From: Trissonchulus latispiculum
Lineage: Eukaryota; Nematoda; Enoplea; Enoplida; Ironidae
Direction: 5' to 3'
NCBI GenBank assembly: GCA_030248195.1
Contig: JASAND010020726.1
Coordinates: forward strand, 1-64,000
DNA length: 64,000 nucleotides
Shown here: positions 21,301 through 31,015 of the stretch, in pieces
Numbering within the stretch: the first letter of the stretch is position 1
Layout of the letters: each line of letters starts with the position of its first letter
Notes under the pieces: model-generated
Told to the model about the DNA's origin: nothing
The model's database searches: none
The model's input: the letters and a program-made list of their open reading frames with translations, nothing else
Program-made: the position numbers and the translations under genes

Positions 21301-24300
21301 AAAATTGCATTTTAAATCCTTTCAAATATACATTTACGCCGATAACGGTAAATGGCGATTTCTAGCTGATAGCTACAAAGTCGCGTACACGTGGGACGAC
21401 ATGAGATTTTAGCATGGCCATACGTCAAATTAAAATTCAATCTATGCCCATTTACTGCTGTATAAACATAATTCAAACCTGATGCAAGCAACACTACAGC
21501 AGATTTCGTATCCAGTCTAGCATTACCTTACAAATTAACTGATAACCCCGCTGATAAATCAGATTGCTGCACGGCAAGCATGATCGATAACCTTCATGCC
21601 AATACAACGGAAGAGCTAATAAGAAAACCAACAAAAGACAAACCCTTGAAACGCTTAATAACCTAAACAATAAAGGTTGGCCGTATCCGAACGGATTCCT
21701 TACCGTAGCAAAGCATTGCGGCTTTAGAGGTGTTCTAATGGGAACCAGAGCCATCTATGCCATACCTGATAGGCTACCACATTTTAAAGCTTGTCCGTTC
21801 CAATCATCCAGTTTGATTAAAGACGCAGCAGCTGCCTAGCCCTCGCTATTGGTGGCCCAGTTAACTTACTGAAGTGGACAACTTTGTAGTAAATTGTACT
21901 CCTTGTCAGACTTCCAATCATATGGTAAAACCTTTGCCCCCAACATTTCAACAGTTTCGTAAGACGACAAAATTATGGTACTTCCACCGCATCGAGAGAG
22001 TCCTGTGTGAAGACTACAGATGTCGGATCCATAGAGTTGCAACCTTGGCGGTGACAAAGTTCCTGAACTCCGCCTTTGCAAGTTTGTTCAACCTGTCGAA
22101 CTGGTGACAATTACCTAATTGACCTCAATTCACCAGCAGAGTATACGAATCAATATGGTATAAGCCATAAAAATTGTAGTGTCTAACCCGCAAGCTAATG
22201 GTTCGGACGATATAGCTGCTATATAGATATATATATAGATATATAGATATATATATAGATATATAGACGACAAAGCACAGCCGTGCTTAAATCGCTGATT
22301 TTGGTTAGTGTCAGTTAACAACCAGAAAGAACAACAACAAGCATTACCGTCTTGCCTTTTCATTAGCGGGATCAGCTTCAACTGAAAAATCAGAATGGTT
22401 CGGAAGATGATACCTGGTGTAGCCGCCTGTGGTTCAGATACCCATCTAAGTCGTATATGTCCTACCAATGGGAAGAAATGCCATAACTGTGGGAAGATTG
22501 GACATTACGCAAGAGCCTGTCGTCGGCCGAAGAAGCACAGCCGCATCAATACTATCGAGTTGGGACGCGAACTTGGAGAGGAGAAGACGAAAAAATTACC
22601 ATACTGTAACTGTGTTAATTTTTGACATTTTTACTGTTTTGTGATTTAACAAGGGTTGTCGATATGCTTATAGACAGGTTTAACTTAGGGTAAGCAGATT
22701 GCCATAAAAGGAGGAAGACTGTTGTGATTTAATTTGCAATGTTGAGTAACTGACTGGTGCTATGACGAATTCTAAGCAAGAGTTCGTAACGATCGTTAGG
22801 AGTGGTCAGATTGACTGGAGGTAATAAAATGTACTTGGTGCCCATTAATTAAATGGCTTACTGCTAGAGCAGTTAGTAAAGTACCAGTTACATACAATTT
22901 CCATGGGATCTACAAAGTCAAGTTTGACAGGATACTCATCGTCGGACCTAATGTTTAAATTTCCAGTTCGGACTAAATTGGATCTTAATGTGTTTACAAA
23001 ACTTACAGCCATGCAAGCACTTGGCAACCTACAGAACATTGGCGACTACGTTCGCACCAAGAAGGTGCACAGTACAATGGCTATTCTCGATATAGTTTGC
23101 CCAACAAAGTAACCGACATTAAAGGTAGAGAAACAGTCCAACTTGAGGTCTTTTGGAATCTGGTCGCAACATTCTGTTTTGAGAGCCAAGAATTGGATGT
23201 CACTGACAACACATCATTTAAAGTAAGATGATCAAGCTTCTATGCCACAAATAATACTGCTAAAACAACCACGAGATGTTGAGAATCAGAATCCACCACC
23301 GATACCCGTGGAAGCCTCAAAATGATCGAAGGCCAGCACTGGTTGCAATCCTCTGACCACAATCTATGTTAGAAGAGCTTTTTAGACTACATACCTTTCA
23401 GTGGACAGAAGAATGTGGCTGCTCTGAAAACTAAGAAAGCAAATTTATGAAGTGAACTGAATTTATGAACTGATGAATATGATCCGTTTATTTAGTTACA
23501 ATGACGTATGACTTATGCGTATTAATGAGTTGCCACGTATTGTAATATGAATGTATTGATTATGTATTGATAAAGTATTATGTATTATTGATACTTAAAT
23601 GATTTGTGCTAATTATTACACAATAATCAACCTTCATAACTGTATACTGTCATTGTTCTTAGTTTAGATACATCTTTCTGATTGTTTCCATGGAAAGTCA
23701 GATACCAGTTTGGCTAAAGCGAGATAATCCCAGATTACGAATCGTATTCCACAACCAAATCTGGAAAAATACAGCTCAGCTTCCCTCATTCAACAGTGTC
23801 GCCATAGAAGGAAACATTCACAATATCCCAGAATTATCCCAGTATTTCCTGGAATTCAATGACGACTACCTCCTACTGACTGACATCGACGCGTCGCACT
23901 TTTTTGTGGGAAGTCCGGAAAATTTAACTTTAAATTTATTCTACGACCTTCCCTTCAAAATGGCCAAAAATCTGTTGCCAGAAACTGCTGTTGATGCTCA
24001 CTGGATGAACGTGGGTGTCAACGGCTTTAAATTGTTGACAAAAGTTTGTCCTCAATTGGTCACTCAAACGGGCAAGTTAGTTGGATTATTCATTGCTGTG
24101 TATGCAACAAACTTACTAATAAAACGTTGGAATACATGAGTCGTGTTTTTGAATTGACTTTAATTTAAGCTCAATTCATTTAGTGTTAATTTACTGCTCT
24201 GTTTGCATTAATTCTAATACAATTTCAGGCGTTTTTCAGTCGCAAGCTCACCTTTATCTAACTTTGGCTCTCAGTAGACATAGAGCTGCTAATTTGTGCA

Positions 24301-25149
24301 GTGCTTATTCATAATTCAGGTATCAACAAATTTCCGTGCCATCTACCCTGTCCCATGGTGAAGAATTCTTTGGCAAAAGCAGGAGAAGATAAACTAGTTG
24401 CCCCTGTGATGGAGACAACTTCATCCCAACGGTTCCGCAGTGGAAACACAACTGGAATGAAGCAACTTAGCCAATGGTAATGAGCTTAGATTTGCTAATC
24501 TTAGAACGACATTCTGCCCAATCGAGCTGTAGCACAGTTTAGTAAAGTGCTGCTTTTAGTTAAAATATGTCACCAAGTGTCGGACAAAAACTGTCAGGTC
24601 AAGCTTGACTGTTGTCTAGTCTGTGAAATAACCACCCTATCTTAAATTAAAATAGTTTAGATGTTTTACCATCTTCAGGGTACTTCGTCTAGTGATTCTT
24701 TTGTAGTCCTATTTCAGTTTCAGTTTAGTCAAAAATCCAACTTTTCGTTTTCTCAACCTTTCGCAATCTCAAACGAAAATTAACTTACGTAACATAAGGT
24801 AAATTTAATTTTTCAGCTTCAGCTAACGCGGCAGTAAACACATTTGCTGTTTCTTCGATCTTCTAGGTATGGATTTTGTAAGGGATTTTACAATATTACC
24901 GTAACCGACTGTAGCGAACTTCTGCGTTTAAATCATCGACGCGATGCTTCCAGTTATGGCGAAGTTAACACGGCTAGAGACACTCTTGGAATGCTGCCCT
25001 ATAATGTTGTCTTTGGCAAGAGCAAGTTCATCGTATTCAATGATGAAGCCGAAAGTGGCAATGTCACAGAGAACGGTGAAAAAATGCTGAAAGTAATGAA
25101 TGCCTGGAGACAATACGTGTTTTCTGAAAAAAGCAGTTTTGAGCTATGA
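18387..25149 (+). CDS. Stealth-family (GNPTAB-like) hexose-phosphate transferase, six exons
   Basis: Proposed exons are 18387-18502, 19516-19648, 20020-20111, 23668-24071, 24320-24476 and 24867-25149 (TGA). They join in phase to 394 codons. Exon 1 encodes a type II signal anchor (about residues 9-24, VAALILLLIIII preceded by basic residues). Stealth conserved regions follow in order: VDAVITYVNGSD (CR1), RRRFEDNHDLKYLLRSIERH and PVWLKRDNPRL...NSVAIEGNIHNIPELSQYF...NDDYLL (CR2), FPCHLPCPMV...TTSSQRFR (CR3), and KFIVFNDE...AWRQYVFSEKSSFEL (CR4). Family members transfer sugar-1-phosphate, for example GlcNAc-1-phosphate onto lysosomal enzyme mannose in animals, in the Golgi lumen. At about 394 residues it lacks the large spacer, Notch and DMAP modules of vertebrate GNPTAB. 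Intron 4 would use a GC donor (ACGG|GCAAGT). The function is inferred from family. Confidence 0.85.
20798..21145 (+). mobile_element. tRNA-derived SINE with 13-bp target-site duplication
   Basis: The 348-bp insert begins with a tRNA-like head (CCTCCGTTAGCGCAGTGGTTTC, box-A-like TAGCGCAGTGG), has a unique GC-rich body and ends in a 12-15-nt A-run. The flanks ATTTGAACAATTG at 20785-20797 and 21146-21158 are identical, a target-site duplication typical of LINE-mobilised SINEs. It lies in intron 3 of the Stealth gene, sense orientation. Confidence 0.9.
21780..22107 (+). pseudogene. Degraded Gypsy integrase zinc-domain remnant
   Basis: Plus-strand frames contain a WWP motif near 21850, then EVDNFVVNCTPCQTSNHMVK. 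This matches the end of the Gypsy integrase H2C2 finger (W-W-P-x-L-x-x-x-V-x-x-F-V-x-x-C-x-x-C-Q). In-frame stops (TAG near 21839 and others) interrupt it, and no DDE core follows. It lies in intron 3 of the Stealth gene. Confidence 0.6.
22215..22266. repeat. AT microsatellite (tatagatata units)
   Basis: About 50 bases of repeating tatagatatatatatagatata. Minus-strand frames through it give only a meaningless Tyr-Ile run. Confidence 0.9.
22395..22625 (+). pseudogene. Retroelement gag remnant with a CCHC zinc knuckle
   Basis: A 76-residue frame contains CHNCGKIGHYARAC, a canonical C-x2-C-x4-H-x4-C knuckle followed by a basic stretch (RRPKKHSR), as in Gypsy/BEL nucleocapsids. An earlier Cys/His pair (ACGSDTHLSRIC) may be a first, incomplete knuckle. 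No other gag or pol domain is intact nearby. A fragment in intron 3 of the Stealth gene. Confidence 0.7.
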
Positions 25150-25790
25150 TGATCTGACTAGTTATGAATCACGACTATGTTTCTTACAAATGAAAATTAA
25201 GAAGTTAAAGCTCATATGTGTGCTCAAGCAATTTAGGCGATAAAAGCGTTACCACAATATGGTGGCGGTGCATACTTTTTGCCGTGGTGGTAATTTTTTA
25301 AAATACCAGCACTGTCATATTAAAACAGAACTTTGGATTTAATGGATTTAACTGCTACAGTTACTAGAGTACAAGAGCTTAACGAGATCAGTTTAATCCG
25401 ACCTACATAATCCTTAGTGAAATCGGACCTCAATGAGCTTTTTAGTTCTTCATGGAACAAGAAGAAATAATATGTTTAATCCAACAACCATATCTGCTGA
25501 TATGGAGAGAAAAAAATTGAGTGAAATTGTTTAAAAGTGTTGTTCGAATCAGCAAGTTTTCTTACAATGGCATTCAAAAATCTATTTTATCAGAGTATTA
25601 GTAGTATAGAGAGGTAAAATGGTGTCGTATTGGTGGAGGAGGATCCCTGGGGGAGGAGCTGAGGATCACGTGGTCCTTCCTTTTGTATACGTGTATATAC
25701 ACATTCGTACGTGTATATACACATAAATGTATATAAATGTATACGTTTATGTGTACATATATGTGTGTATACTTGTGTCTACGAGTATGC
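25150..25790. other. Post-Stealth intergenic DNA with a TA/CG-rich microsatellite
   Basis: No gene recognised. The segment 25683-25780 is an imperfect tatacgtgtatatacac microsatellite. Confidence 0.6.
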
Positions 25791-25799
25791 AACCTCCAT

Positions 25800-26460
25800 G
25801 CTGACCCATGACCGGAACCATAGTTGACCGAAAGTCAAATTTCAAAATTGATCCTTTTCGCTCGAAAAACTTTCTCTAGGGGTTTTCCGGGTCAGAGATT
25901 TCAAAAATGAGGTTTATTCCAGTTCTTAATCTCCATTCTGTCGGGCACCCATGACCGCAACCTCGACCGACCAAGGTCGAATTTCAATATTGACCCTTTT
26001 CGTTGGGAAAACTTTATTAATACGGCACGCCTGCTTTTATACATTTATATAGGGGGATTTTAGGGTTGTAGATTCTAAAAATGACCTTAAAACATAACTA
26101 GGATGAAAGCTCCGTGCTGTACCTGACCCATGACCGGAACCATGTCCCACCAATGGTCAAATTTCAATATTGACCTTTTTCTTTTGGAAAAATTAATCTG
26201 GGGGTTTTCTAGGTCAGAGATTTCAGGAATGGCATTAGTTTTGCTCTATTTATTAACCTCCGTGCTGTAGCTGAACCATAACCGTAACGACGGTCGACCC
26301 AAGGTCAAATTTCAAAGTTCTCCATTTTCGCTCGGAAAATTTTACCTTGGGGGTTCTCAGGGTCGTAGATTTTAAACATGAACTTAGAATTTTGCTAAGA
26401 TGAAAGCTTCTTGCTGTATGTGCCCGGAACCACGGCTTAGAGTGGTCGAAATTTCAGAGT
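25800..26460 (+). repeat. Diverged tandem array, about five units of ~145 bp
   Basis: The phrase CATGACCGGAACCAT...GGTCAAATTTCA...TTGACC recurs near 25807, 25949, 26131, 26277 and 26420. Each is followed by a GGGGGTTTTC-(C/T)-GGGTCAGAGATTT-like phrase. Spacing is 142-182 bases. Units are diverged and show no coding potential. Confidence 0.75.
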
Positions 26461-26546
26461 TGGCCATGGTTATCAGGAAAACTGGAGATGTTAATGTGTC
26501 ATGGAGATGTTAATCTGGCTAGAGACACTCTTGGCATGGTTCCCTA

Positions 26547-27217
26547 TGTGAAAGGTTGAAATCAGGATCTGAAAGATGTGAAGAAAAGTGTCCAGGGCGG
26601 GGATCGAACCACCGAGCTTTGGATCTGCAGTCGAGAACTCTACCACTGAGCCACACCCCCGGACAAGGAGACTAGATTATTACGCTGATTTCAACCTTTC
26701 TGGGTTGCTGATATTTAACATACTCCCCTTGCTAATTTGAAATTCGGCCTCGAATTTCCAGGAATTGCAGGTCAGGTCCTCAATCAAAGCACCATGTGGT
26801 CTAAGGGCGGCTCCCCGGCTGCCTCCTAACCTGAGGCCATATCATACTTCATTCTTCTTCAAAGCCGGGAGCCTTTCAACCAAATCACACAAGAACCATA
26901 TAACCATATATATTAACCCTTAGCACCACGAGGACCACCATATAAACAACCAATTATCTCAAGGACCTGCAATTCCACCATTCTCAGGCATCACAAACGA
27001 CTTCATCTCCTCAGAGCGGTAAGGACACGGCACGGTCGCCAAATGTGAAAGGTTGAAATCAGGATCTGAAAGATGTGAAGAAAAGTGTCCAGGGCGGGGA
27101 TCGAACCACCGAGCTTTGGATCTGCAGTCGAGAACTCTACCACTGAGCCACACCCCCGGACAAGGAGACTAGATTATTACGCTGATTTCAACCTTTCTGG
27201 GTTGCTGATATTTAACA
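26547..27217 (-). mobile_element. Miniature LTR retrotransposon (TRIM) with tRNA-Cys-like LTRs
   Basis: Two apparently identical 174-bp direct repeats (26547-26720 and 27044-27217) begin TG and end CA, and are flanked by a 4-bp duplication CCTA (26543-26546 and 27218-27221). On the minus strand the first LTR is followed by TTTGGCGACCGTGCC, a PBS-like sequence resembling that of the Gypsy element. The purine-rich GCAAGGGGAGTA immediately precedes the second LTR. The 323-bp interior has no gene. Each LTR carries, in the same orientation, a tRNA-Cys-like sequence with box A TGGCTCAGTGG, anticodon context GACTGCAGATC (GCA) and box B GGTTCGATCC. LTR identity implies a recent insertion. It must be mobilised in trans, presumably by a Gypsy element. 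Confidence 0.85.
26600..26664 (-). tRNA. tRNA-Cys(GCA)-like sequence inside LTR (second copy 27097-27161)
   Basis: Read on the minus strand, GGGGGTGTGGCTCAGTGGTA resembles the 5' half of animal tRNA-Cys, and the anticodon arm CGACTGCAGATC fits GCA. Box B is GGTTCGATCC. The T-stem and acceptor pairing are imperfect, so it is probably a tRNA-derived internal RNA polymerase III promoter, not a functional tRNA gene. Confidence 0.6.
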
Positions 27218-27369
27218 CCTATAACGTCCTATTTGGCAGAAGCAAATTCATGGTCTTCAATGACGAAGCCAAGAGTAGCAATGTCACAGAGAACAGTGAA
27301 AAGATGCTGAAAGTCATGAATGCCTGGAGACAATACGTGTTTTCTGAAAAGAGCAGTTTTGAACTATGA

Positions 27370-28700
27370 ACTTGACTACCTACTTAGATTTGTGAAAAAA
27401 CACCGTTTTAGCGTTTAAGGTGGTGGTATATTTTTGTGCAGTGCTTTTTGGAGAACTATAACTTTTGCTGTGGATGTTTGAAAGAGATCTATGCCTCATT
27501 CTGAAACTGAGCACATTCAGATTACACTATGAAGCTGACAAACTGGTCTGGTTTCTGTCATGCTATTGCCGGATGAAAATTTTTGGGATTTCCCTCAGCA
27601 ACATGGAATGCTGCAGAAACTTCGCATTGAATTGCTCGCTGGAAAGGATCATGCCAAAAAATAAGTCCCCACGCAAACGCGCGAATGTTCCTTCTGCCTA
27701 AACCACGAGAAGCAATTCGATAGTTTTGGGTGAATCGATGTTCAAATCAAAATAAACTCAGTTTATCTAGAGCTGGCTTCCGACCGAATGTCTATCCTTT
27801 AACAATAAACTCCAACCAATAGGTGTAGGTGAGATTTAATGATTTATCAATTGAGCATCAATAAACCAAAAGTGTACTTAACATGTGACCGTACATTATT
27901 CTAGAAATGTTCTAGTAGAACGTACAAGAATGACTTTTGTACATGTACAAAAGCTTTTGTAGAAAGTACAGGTTACGTATGTACATACGTCCACATCGTT
28001 GGTCGTTTTCACTGCTATATTTACCGGTACTTTGCTGCAATGGATTACAAGTTAGATTAGTATTCAAAACAAATGAACCTGTAGTTCTAACTGGCTTTCA
28101 TGTTGATTCTACGGGTTGTTACGCGATGTGTCGATAATGCAAACTGAGTATGTAATGGCGACACTGATCATCGTTTTGAAGACTGAAAGTTTTTAGAATT
28201 TTTTCAAATTTTCGGTCTTCCAACACTCCGAGGTTGATAACTTTGTAACGGAAGCTCCCTGTCGAAAATGGGAGCGGCCGCCCCCAGGACCTGCCACCCA
28301 CTTTTCCATGAACCTGTCGATCCAGTGAAAGTTACAGATTTTACAGATCTTGTCAAATGTACAGGCTTGGTACTCATTTAGGATTGTCGAAAAAGTCAAA
28401 AACTACAGGTTTCTTTAGTATTTTTCACAGGAGACTCCTGTAAACACTATTGGTTTCTTTAGTATTTACTTCAGGAAACTCTTGTAACTTTTACTATTCG
28501 AGATGCCGGTAAAAATAAATACTTTTGTGGAAAATACAAGAAGCTCCGATAGTGACTGACCGAACAAGAGCACTTTTCTAGACTAATGCAAGAATTCTTT
28601 TTACAGGAGTCTGTTTGAGAGTGTAACTTTGAACATACTGATTTCCTGGAAAATGGTCACTTTGAATCCCACAAATTGTTTTTGGGTTATACTGACTCAA
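27370..28700. other. Intergenic, nothing supportable
   Basis: A 78-codon frame at 27465-27701 ends in a Lys/Arg-rich stretch but has no recognisable motif. Short direct phrases (ttctttagtattt...caggagactcctgtaa) recur near 28415 and 28455. No gene called. Confidence 0.4.
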
Positions 28701-28716
28701 CCACTATAGACTGATT

Positions 28717-28976
28717 GTAACGGCAAGAATGTTTATTTCAGTCACCTCCCTCCGACTAGTGTTTGAAACCGGCCGGGGTCTTACCGGCCGATGAGCCCGC
28801 AGGACAGGCTTTTTACAGGTTTTGTGTGAATATATAGCTCCAGCTCTCGGTGCTGGAGCAGGAAGATGATGAGGAAGAAGAGAGTAGAGTATGGAACTAA
28901 TCCGAGGATAAACTATGGAGTTTATCAAACGTCGAGAACCCGAAACTAAAGAAACTATTCTGATTATTGTCGTCCA
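28717..28976 (-). mobile_element. Possible solo LTR
   Basis: On the minus strand the segment contains TATATA near 28835, a GC-rich stretch, AATAAA near 28733, and ends GCCGTTACA at 28717. That order (TATA, poly-A signal, terminal CA) fits an LTR. The other end is uncertain (a TGG at about 28976) and no target duplication is clear. Confidence 0.3.
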
Positions 28977-29657
28977 AAAACCTTTAATTTGATGTGAATC
29001 CAACACGTTCAATTCAATTCAATTTTGTTCTATTTAGTATTTCAGCTACAGTAAGAGAAGTAAACAGTGAGTTAGGTATGAAGATTTTCGCCGCCAACCT
29101 GATTTTCGTCAGGCAGTTCACTTCGGGTTACGATTGTGCTAGGAAAGGCTGTTTAAGAGTAGTATCGGGTTTGACTGGATCTGATAGGTTAGGTTTGCTC
29201 TAAAATAAAGAACAAGAGAGAAATCTAGGAGCCAACTAGTGAGTATGGATATGAAATTTCTGATTCGAAATTTTTGTTGGTGCCAATGCTTCAATGACAA
29301 ATCAATTTGATAATACCAGTAGACGTCTTGTGAGCTTACTTCAATTAAATAAGTCCATTAATTTTAATTTTAAATTCTACACTGTAATATTTAAGTCCAA
29401 CTCGTTCTGGTGAAATCTGGCAATTAATTCTTAACGCCGATAACGCCCTCCTCATATCGACATCCACCAGGCTATGGTATCTCCTTCTGGAGTCTATGTA
29501 GGAATTCTGGTTGACTTCTCCCTTAGTTTACCAATTTGACCGATTTCAAGTTTCCAGTTTTGCCAAATTTTGTCAGCACCCAACAAGGCTTGGCAACTTT
29601 GCCTACCAACCTTACTGTACGGATAACCCCAATGCTATAAAGTATGTGCTCATCTCT

Positions 29658-29827
29658 CCTGGCTCCGTGGTGTATTGGCTAGCTAGAAAGTCTGACTGCA
29701 GCCTGGGAGGTCCGTGGTTTGATACCGGTTACATTAATGCAAAAAAATTCTCACTTCCTTGCGCCTTTGCCGAGATGAATGACTTAATATATACACACAT
29801 TAGTTAATTTAATTTAATTTAATTTAA
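29658..29827 (+). mobile_element. tRNA-derived SINE with (TTTAA)n tail
   Basis: Box-A-like GGTGTATTGGCTAGC and box-B-like GTGGTTTGATACC are 40-50 nt apart, as in tRNA-headed SINEs. The element ends in AATTTAATTTAATTTAATTTAA, a short-period tail typical of such SINEs. Target duplication not identified. Confidence 0.6.
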
Positions 29828-30057
29828 CATAGTGGCTCTGTTCCGACTGGGACAGTGTTTCCGATTGCACTAACGGTCGTTTGGCCTTGCAAATCCTATG
29901 ACTCCCTGGCTACTAGGAGATGTGTCGTTACTGCTGATCGCTTTGGCAGGCTGGTACTAAACTTCCAGTTATATACAGATTGCTAGAAATATGTACCCTG
30001 CCAAGACAATCACACTTTTGACAGAATTACAAACTTAAGCTTGGTTCAGTTATATCC

Positions 30058-30125
30058 CAAGTTCTCAATTGGTAGAGCATTGGTCTAGCCAATCAAAAGA
30101 CAAAAACTCAAAAGTCAATTAAAAT
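30058..30125 (+). mobile_element. tRNA-like remnant (SINE head)
   Basis: CTCAATTGGTAGAGCATTGGTCTAGCCAA matches the D-arm and anticodon-arm pattern of a tRNA with an AGC-like anticodon. The T-arm (ACTCAAAAGTCAAT) is degenerate. Most likely an old SINE head. Confidence 0.4.
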
Positions 30126-30344
30126 CAAATGTCCATTCCTACCATGGCCCGAATTTTTCTGGACCGAGTGCAATCATGGCGCCTCTGTCTTTCGTTCTTT
30201 ACACTTACATCTAGAATTAATGGAGAGCAAACGGGTGATCTAAGAAGGAGCTTACGAGACTTTTATGCCATTTTAAATATACAAGTTACCCCTAAAAGGG
30301 GAAGTATTCCTGGCCCGGTGTTGTTGGATGTAACGTGGTTTTGA

Positions 30345-31015
30345 ACTATAGCAGTATAGTTGTTTCAATTTGTCTTTTTTGTTTTTGAATGAAAGTTTGA
30401 ATGAAAGTTAATAGTTGGAGATTAACGACAAAGCTCTATGGTGAAGGTGGAGAAACGAAATATGGGACCTAGGGGTTCATTGAATATTAAGATACGTAAT
30501 ATTCTGTTCTTTTATGCACCTTAATGTTGGACAAAGTAGATGAATTAAGGCAACGGAGGATGATAGAATAGCTGGCGCAGTTACAGATGCGTGTGAGTGA
30601 AAGTGGTCCCAATCAAGGTCAAGAAAACAGGTTATAGAAAGTTGCAACTGTACTTTTTAAAGAAGTTAAGCAAAAGGACAGGATTATTTACTTTTGGCAG
30701 TTAAAAATGAAATGTTTTCTGTGAAAAGTTAATGATGAAGTCGCTTTAAAAATCGCCTTCTGATTTGCTAAGTTCCAAATGCCACATTCATATAAGATAC
30801 AGGTTAAAGTTTTATTTTCAGTTGTAGTGGGTATAAAATGTAGTGAGTATAATCTTTGTCTGAATTAATATGTAGTTTAATGTTTGTTTCAGCTAGGAAG
30901 CTAACGAATAAGTTTTCATCCAAACAAATGTTCATTAAACTTCATAACAAGAAATAACAACAAAAACAAGTTAGCATGGGAAATATAAGAAAACCATAAG
31001 ATATTGCACGGAGAT
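30345..31015. other. 3' flank of the Helitron gene, no gene seen
   Basis: The Helitron 3' end is expected here or further left. I found no convincing hairpin followed by CTRR on the minus strand. Confidence 0.4.

Larger units (their letters stand above)
26500..27369 (+). pseudogene. Duplicated last exon of the Stealth gene, split by a miniature LTR element
   Basis: Sequence from about 26505 (GTTAATCTGGCTAGAGACACTCTTGGC) to 26546, and again from 27222 to 27369, is a diverged copy of the CR4 exon at 24980-25149. It preserves the reading frame to the same final residues (KSSFEL, stop). The copy is interrupted exactly inside the P-Y-N codons by the 671-bp element at 26547-27217. Removing the element and one CCTA restores the frame. 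Upstream exons are not duplicated in the window, so it is a partial duplication, or the 3' end of a lost paralogue. Several substitutions (for example E to K, G to S) separate it from the parent. Confidence 0.85.

Noticed and set aside
22130..22468. Minus frame with Tyr-Ile repeats
   Set aside because: Translation of the AT microsatellite at 22215-22266.
25598..25792. Minus frame rich in His/Tyr/Val
   Set aside because: Translation of a tatacgtgtata microsatellite.
26600..26664. Functional tRNA-Cys gene
   Set aside because: Stem pairing is imperfect and the sequence is part of two identical LTRs, so it is a tRNA-derived segment.
30345..31015. Helitron 3' terminus (hairpin plus CTRR)
   Set aside because: Only AT-rich weak stems (for example AACTATA...TATAGTT near 30340) were seen; none is followed by CTRR on the minus strand.
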